Shown in pieces: positions 59,253 through 64,000 of a stretch of 64,000 nucleotides of DNA (position 1 is its first letter; each line of letters opens with the position of its first letter). The stretch spans positions 2,435,501-2,499,500 of the forward strand of contig WPIO01000045.1 of assembly GCA_009760855.2 (NCBI GenBank), given 5' to 3'. The notes beneath the pieces were generated by a model. It searched no databases and was not told the DNA's origin. It saw nothing but the letters and a program-made list of their open reading frames with translations. The position numbers and the translations under genes were made by a program. The stretch comes from Cristatella mucedo (Eukaryota; Bryozoa; Phylactolaemata; Cristatellidae).

Positions 59253-60060
59253 AAGCCGTGAAAGGAACCGAATTTAGCTTGGAGCTCTGAGGTGCCCTAT
59301 ATTTCAGAGGTACCTAGGGTGATCTGTGTCCATTCACATCTAGTCTCTGAAGTTTCCCCGTTAGATGGGACCTGAACCATTGCAGTGCAGTGCCAGTGAG
59401 GCCCAGGCGAGCTACTGGGTGCTCAAGACATATTTGGTGATCGATAGTATCGAATGATGCCTAAAGATCGAGAAAACTAAACAAACAGAGAAACTCTACC
59501 TATGCCTGATTTACTAAATAGGTCGTTGTACACTCAAAGCAATGCTGACTCTCAGGAGTGGTTATGCCGAGTCAGCACCCGAGAGATTATATGCAAATAG
59601 CTTATTTCAGTACAAATGGGGTCAGAGTAAGCAAACCTGAAGGTCCTACTAGGAGAAGGCTTCAAGTGAAAGTTGAAGTTTCCACAACGGTTCAAGGGAA
59701 TATATCGAGCGTTAGTGTTGGAACAGTTTTTCTTTGAAACATTTGTCTCGCAGCCGTTAGGCCTAGGGAATTAGTTAGTGATGCAACTGTGAACTTGGTC
59801 CAGTATTACAGTGAAAAAAATGCGATTTACTGCAGTTCTACTACTGGGTTAATAACTGCCTCAAAGTTGAGGATTGCTCCGGCCATAGATCATAAGGTAT
59901 AGAGCGTTTGATGACAACCACATCTATTGGTCGACTACCAAATGTGAAATGAAGGGGCATTACAACTAACCTACTGTAGCTCAATATCATTGACCGATTA
60001 GACCAAAAGGAACTTACATTTAAACTCTAAGTATTTTCTTTTAATGATGGAAATAAGCTA
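58040..60060 (-). mobile_element. Family A LINE, longest minus-strand copy
   Basis: The tail at 58043-58120 ('gcacttgataaagttccctc', stem-loop). On the minus strand the RT end and thumb (SLTCTGYYSSEGSTSKFCRS region), a box before YADD at about 59140, and the RT palm and fingers at 59250-59660. A weak continuation to about 60060 may include the endonuclease-RT linker. Interrupted by a (GA)n array at 59183-59250. Confidence 0.78.
59183..59250 (+). repeat. (GA)n microsatellite inside LINE family A
   Basis: About 34 GA units where other family A copies have only 'ggcaagagggagagtata'. Together with the (TC)n at 31360 this shows simple repeats growing from short purine/pyrimidine runs within the element. 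Confidence 0.95.
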
Positions 60061-60345
60061 ATCTTCCTCTTTGGAATTTATTCATAGGGGTGACATAAGG
60101 AGCTAAGAAATGGTAAGAGTGGTCACTGATGTGACTTGCTACTACGAGATTTAGTTGGACGATCGCTCTATGGAATGCATCTATGATATTAGGAGCCCAA
60201 TCATGGGGCAGCTATCGTGAAAAGAATTGCTAACAAATTGGCAAATCAAATTAGAAGCAAAATTATTTTCAAAAACATAGTTAACTTTGAATATAAGCAT
60301 TCATAACAATCGCACTAATGTTTTCCAGATACCATTATATTTCAC

Positions 60346-60498
60346 CTGTCTGACAACAGTTGCCTGACCAGCCAGGTTCGCAGCCTCCAGGGCATACGCC
60401 TTTAGTAATGTCACATTCCAGGCCTCCAATGCAATGGCAACTATTTCTGCCGAAACTGGCCGATACTGGTGTTAGAATGCTTAACTCGAAAATGATTC
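60346..60498 (-). CDS. Exon: EGF-like module (most 5' exon found)
   Basis: 51 codons, acceptor ctttag before base 60498, donor gtgaaa after 60346, phase 1 at both ends. The translation has a hydrophobic lead (IIFELSILTPVSASFG) and then CHCIGGLECDITKGVCPGGC and EPGWSGNCCQTG. The spacing C-x-C-x5-C-x6-C-x3-C matches the short EGF-like repeats of MEGF/draper-type proteins. The doubled Cys (NCCQ) near the end is unlike the other copies, which have PGCQ. Spliced to the 49.0 kb exon it gives CQTGNVA. It lies outside the large inverted repeat, unlike the other exons. Confidence 0.8.
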
Positions 60499-61555
60499 CT
60501 AAAGAATAAAAACAATAGTCAATTCTGAAGAAAATCATTCGCTTCAGTAAAAAAGCTAAGCCTCTAAACAGTGTTTACATTTGGCAACAACAGATTGGCA
60601 TATTGCTGCCACATTCTCAGATATATTTCATGGCAAAGTGATAGTGGAATGCATGATTACTTTGCATGTGATATGATACATCCAGAGCAAAAATGAAACA
60701 TGTAGCAACTTTGAAGTTTCCAACTGATCCATCAGCCAGTATCAATTGGACCACTGTATTAGAAACTGCACCTGCAATCTTATCTTTTTTTGTGATAGTG
60801 CTTCAACACCCAAGGTTATTGAATATTATCCTGTACAGCATAAAGCGCAGCCAGTTTTAAAGGGCTGATTGCTAAAAAGTGCCAGTATAATTTATGGTAG
60901 TTAGGGAAGGTTATGATTACAACAACATTTCTACGCATAGCGAGAAATATGGCAACACAAATATGGATATATTTTTTGCATTAATAACCTGACAATTCAG
61001 AAACAGCAAAAGTAGGCTCAAACACAATATCCTGATAAAGATTGCTGTTTTATGATCTAATTTTGTATTTATTTTATGAAAATAAATATTTGTTTTACAG
61101 TTTTTGCTTCTACTCATTCGAAAATTTATATTCGATAAGCTGCTGATTTTCCAGGCATAGTTGCATTCTGTAATGTAATTTATTAGTGCATAAATAAATG
61201 AAACCTAGTGAAAATATACTAATATTTATTAGTCCAGATATTATAATCCATTGAAATATTACTGAGGAATGTCAGTAGAATACGCATTAAATTTTGGCAC
61301 CTGAATAAGAGGTTTGCTCTTTGAGAGATGCTAATTACAAAGCTAAATGATCTACCAAGCACTGTATTATTTCATCTGAGCAGGCAACCAAACGTTATAA
61401 CACCAAGCAGAAAATTTCTCGGAATAATCAATAACTTAAAAATATTTAAGTACACTACCATTTGAGTTCACTTCAAGTTGAATTGGTGAATACTTCAGAA
61501 AATGATAAGGAGTTTCAGTCTTGAGGAAACGTATCACTAAGCCTATTAAACCCTT
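60499..61555. other. Intronic or upstream DNA, nothing firm
   Basis: A minus-strand frame at 60917-61117 starts with ATG and has a hydrophobic run (ILCLSLLLLFLNCQVINAKN). It resembles a signal sequence but has no phase-1 donor. The rest is AT-rich with no recognised feature. Confidence 0.4.
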
Positions 61556-61559
61556 GCTT

Positions 61560-61945
61560 AATTCAGAAATGAGATGATCTCCAAAGGATTTGAAAATGCA
61601 CAAGGTATTTGCAAGCAGTTAGATTCCATAAAAGTAGTGTTACTTTGCTTAGCCTGGTTCAGCAGTAAACCTGATACGTAGGCTGGAGCGAAATTATGGA
61701 AGACGTGAAAGTCAGTGACATAGCCCAGAAGTAGGTGCTTTGCTTGACTGGGAGCCAGTGGAAGTCAGCGAGAAGTGGTGAGACCTGAAAACTTGAATGC
61801 TCACAACTGACTAGCTACAAAGTTGTGTACCAGCTTAAGAGCCTGATTACACAGGCCGGTAGTCCATCACTCAGTGAGCTGGAAAGGTCTAGATGGTGTG
61901 ACACTCAAGCATGGACCAGTTTAGACACGGTATCCCTGTCTAAAA
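61560..61945 (-). mobile_element. Family A LINE fragment next to a SINE
   Basis: It matches the RT end and thumb of family A on the minus strand ('gaaagatttgaaaatgcac'-like block, 'ctgggagccagtggaagtc' at 61749). It stops at 'tatccctgtctaaaaag', where the SINE begins. Tail-less. Confidence 0.7.
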
Positions 61946-62100
61946 AGCCTCTTTTTGTATAGTGACAGAAAAGCCTTTACAGCTATCACCACAGCTTGCA
62001 GTGGCGATAAAGGATCGCCCACCTCAGGAATCGAACCCACGACCTCGGGACCGAGGTCGTGAAAGCAGCCGCCTTACCTAGTGCACCATCACGGCTCACT
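61946..62100 (-). mobile_element. tRNA-derived SINE, second good copy
   Basis: On the minus strand: head gtgagccgtgatggtgcact, A box TGGTGCACTAGG (62077-62088), B box GGTTCGATTCC (62027-62037), then the same body and hairpin as at 45886-46040 and an end at ...actatacaaaaagagg. The B box here is a perfect polymerase III consensus. Its 3' end directly joins family A sequence. Confidence 0.85.
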
Positions 62101-62504
62101 AGCACATACTAACTTAAGATAGAGTCTTTTGTGTGCAAAATGAAGCCAGATCTAACAAAAACACTTTGTTGGGATTCAATCACCCAAGAAAAGTAGACTT
62201 CCAGCAAAGTCATGGAACATCATCTGATGTTCGGACTAGTCAACCATTGCATCATTTCCTTTGAGAAACTAATATTTTGAACAGGGCTTACTAATGCCAC
62301 TGTCTTCAGGAATAACCCTCTGAAATCACATCGTACATCATGAGGTACAGGGAATCAATATTGTATACCTTATAATGGAAAAAAGATATGCAAAAAATAG
62401 GAATAAAGCATGGTTCCGGTTAGCATGAATAATCACAAGATCCAGAGTACTGATGTTAATGGAAAAAGAATATTCAAGGAAACAATGGAATAAGGAGAAC
62501 CTCT
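62101..62504. other. Intergenic or intronic DNA, nothing recognised
   Basis: No repeat family or frame recognised. Confidence 0.4.
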
Positions 62505-63690
62505 TGCTCCTTGTTTGGTCTTTTTTTACAATGTAAACTCTTTCTCTTGCCGATGTGATGGCCAGTACAATCTAGGCTTTCAATTCTATGCTGATGACAC
62601 TAAGTTGTGCCTTTGCTTTGATCCACCCCAGCCCTCAAGCATGCCGAAGTCTCTCAATTCACTTTCTGCATGCATCTTGGCTGGTGGCAGTTCTTCTTGA
62701 AGTGAATGATGATGAAACCAACTTATTTTTTATGCGAAGGCAAAGCGTGATTCCAAAATCGGAAAGGCAAAAATGCTCAAAATAGATTATGCCAGCAAAA
62801 GTCCTGGTGAATATGTACAAAATCTAGATATCATGTTCCAAAGTACAATTTCGCTAGGCGGCTACATCAGCTCCACAGTCAAGTCTGCCTACTTTCAGCT
62901 ACATACTATTGTGAAGGGTTAGGCTGCTTTAGGTGGGCATACTACGTATAGGTAGGTTCGTGCGATTGTGACATACCACCTCAACTTATGTAACTCACTG
63001 ATTGCTCATCTACCTGCTAATGTACTCAGATGCTTGCAGTTTGTCAAACACTTTGGAGCTATTCTTATCTATCTTGAGCATCAAAGTTGCTACATCACAC
63101 CACGTTCCACCAATCTGCACTTACAACCAGGTAAGCATTGCATCGACTTGAAAACTTTGTTGCTCACTTTGAGGTCTGTTTATTCTTTGATTCCAGCCAA
63201 CATATCAGATCGACTGCCTTATCATGCTAAGAATAGTACCACCCACCTCTCGAAATCTGTAAAACAATTACTCTTGCAAATCTCAAGTCCGTTTTTATGC
63301 GTTATTTTCCGTTCGTTTGCTTCCGAAGCCTTATCATATTTTCGACTTTCGTCACAGCATATCCTGAGTTGACCGCATTTAAAAATCATTCTCGAAACGC
63401 ACGTATTGATTGCAGCATTAAGTAGGTAGCAGTGATCTGTCGACTACCCGCTCACTTGTTCTGAAACTGTCCAAGCTGACAGCAACTACACTAGCATGCT
63501 GACTGTGTGCCTGTCAATCCTAACCACGTAATTCTTGTAGTTTATCGAGCAAGCTATAACTTGATTCAATCGTGTTTCTATTGCCGCAAATTTGAAGAGC
63601 CTGGAAAGAAATAGGATCATCCCAAGGCACGTTATCAAGATTGCTACTATTGCTACCAATATTATTTATATCATCACTCTCAAGAGTGTA
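62505..63690 (+). mobile_element. Family A LINE, 3' half
   Basis: FQFYADDTKLCLCFDPPQPS at about 62578 with the catalytic YADD intact, then 'NDDETNLFFMRRQS', SSTVKSAYFQLHT-like and an RT end frame at 62968-63372 (SVYSLIPANISDRLPYHAKN). The 3' UTR and a decayed stem-loop follow at about 63598-63645, with a final 'ctaccaatattatttata'. Confidence 0.82.
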
Positions 63691-64000
63691 ACAATGAATC
63701 GCTGCATACGATGCTAAAGAAGGGTTGGAAGCAATGCACAATTGTAGAATTCTAGGTAAAAAACGTGTTGCTGTTGCTACTGTACTATACTTAGGTCTAC
63801 ATACATAGTACGATACTTGTTCGTTTTGTTTTTCTCAGCTTTATGTTGAAGCATAATTATACCATCGAGTTGCAGAGTTTGAGCGAGTCAAAGAGAAATG
63901 TGTTTATCTGAAATAGTAGTTTTATTTTCGTTGCAAGCCAAGAGCCCGTGAAAGTTATCAGTAGGATTTGCTGTGCGGAAATCTAACTGCCTTTAGGGGG
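63691..64000. other. Right-edge DNA, nothing recognised
   Basis: AT-rich, no recognisable feature on either strand. Confidence 0.4.

Noticed and set aside
60917-61117. Possible first exon with signal sequence upstream of the 60.4 kb EGF exon
   Set aside because: No donor in phase 1, and the hydrophobic run starts about 26 residues after the ATG. Suggestive position but not enough evidence.

Overview
This window is non-coding-rich animal DNA, most likely from an invertebrate metazoan. There is no prokaryotic gene organisation. It holds short, widely spaced exons with GT/AG borders, long AT-rich introns, long di- and trinucleotide microsatellites, many decayed LINE copies of the L2/CR1 type and tRNA-derived SINEs. 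The phylum cannot be fixed from the sequence alone. A mollusc, other lophotrochozoan or basal deuterostome would all fit.

One host gene is recognisable. It lies on the minus strand from about 60.5 kb down to 5.8 kb and is open at both ends. Nine exons can be placed. Every one starts and ends in phase 1 and has a length divisible by three (1,761 bp, 587 codons in all). They encode EGF-like modules of the C-x-C...GC..GW.GPGC type, alternating with a fucolectin/F5-8-type-C-like domain (FTP fold) that is split over two exons. The order of transcription is EGF (60.4 kb), FTP first half (49.0 kb), EGF (43.4 kb), FTP first half (38.7 kb), FTP second half (34.7 kb), a divergent EGF-like exon (21.2 kb), FTP second half (14.4 kb), EGF (10.1 kb), FTP first half (5.9 kb). 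The product should be a secreted or cell-surface, carbohydrate-binding modular protein. Its start, C-terminus and any membrane segment are outside the window or were not found.

The introns are filled with two main LINE families. Family A ends in (ATT)n preceded by a conserved GCGCC...GGCGC stem-loop. Family B ends in ATTACA-type repeats. Both have L2/CR1-like endonuclease and reverse transcriptase, and all copies are broken. A block of about 4.9 kb (3' part of a family A copy, a ~0.8 kb spacer, then a family B endonuclease+RT copy) occurs twice in opposite orientation, at 225-5095 and 51295-56170, enclosing eight of the nine exons. Other elements are three copies of a tRNA-derived SINE, a second SINE type whose tail matches the family A stem-loop, an LTR-like insertion inside a LINE, a pair of ~340 bp direct repeats, and a decayed copy of a multi-copy, transposon-like invertebrate gene family.

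No CRISPR array, operon, rRNA gene or intact functional tRNA gene was seen. The points most worth a second look are the symmetric-exon FTP/EGF gene, the large inverted repeat with its chimeric edges, and the shared 3' stem-loop linking a SINE to LINE family A.
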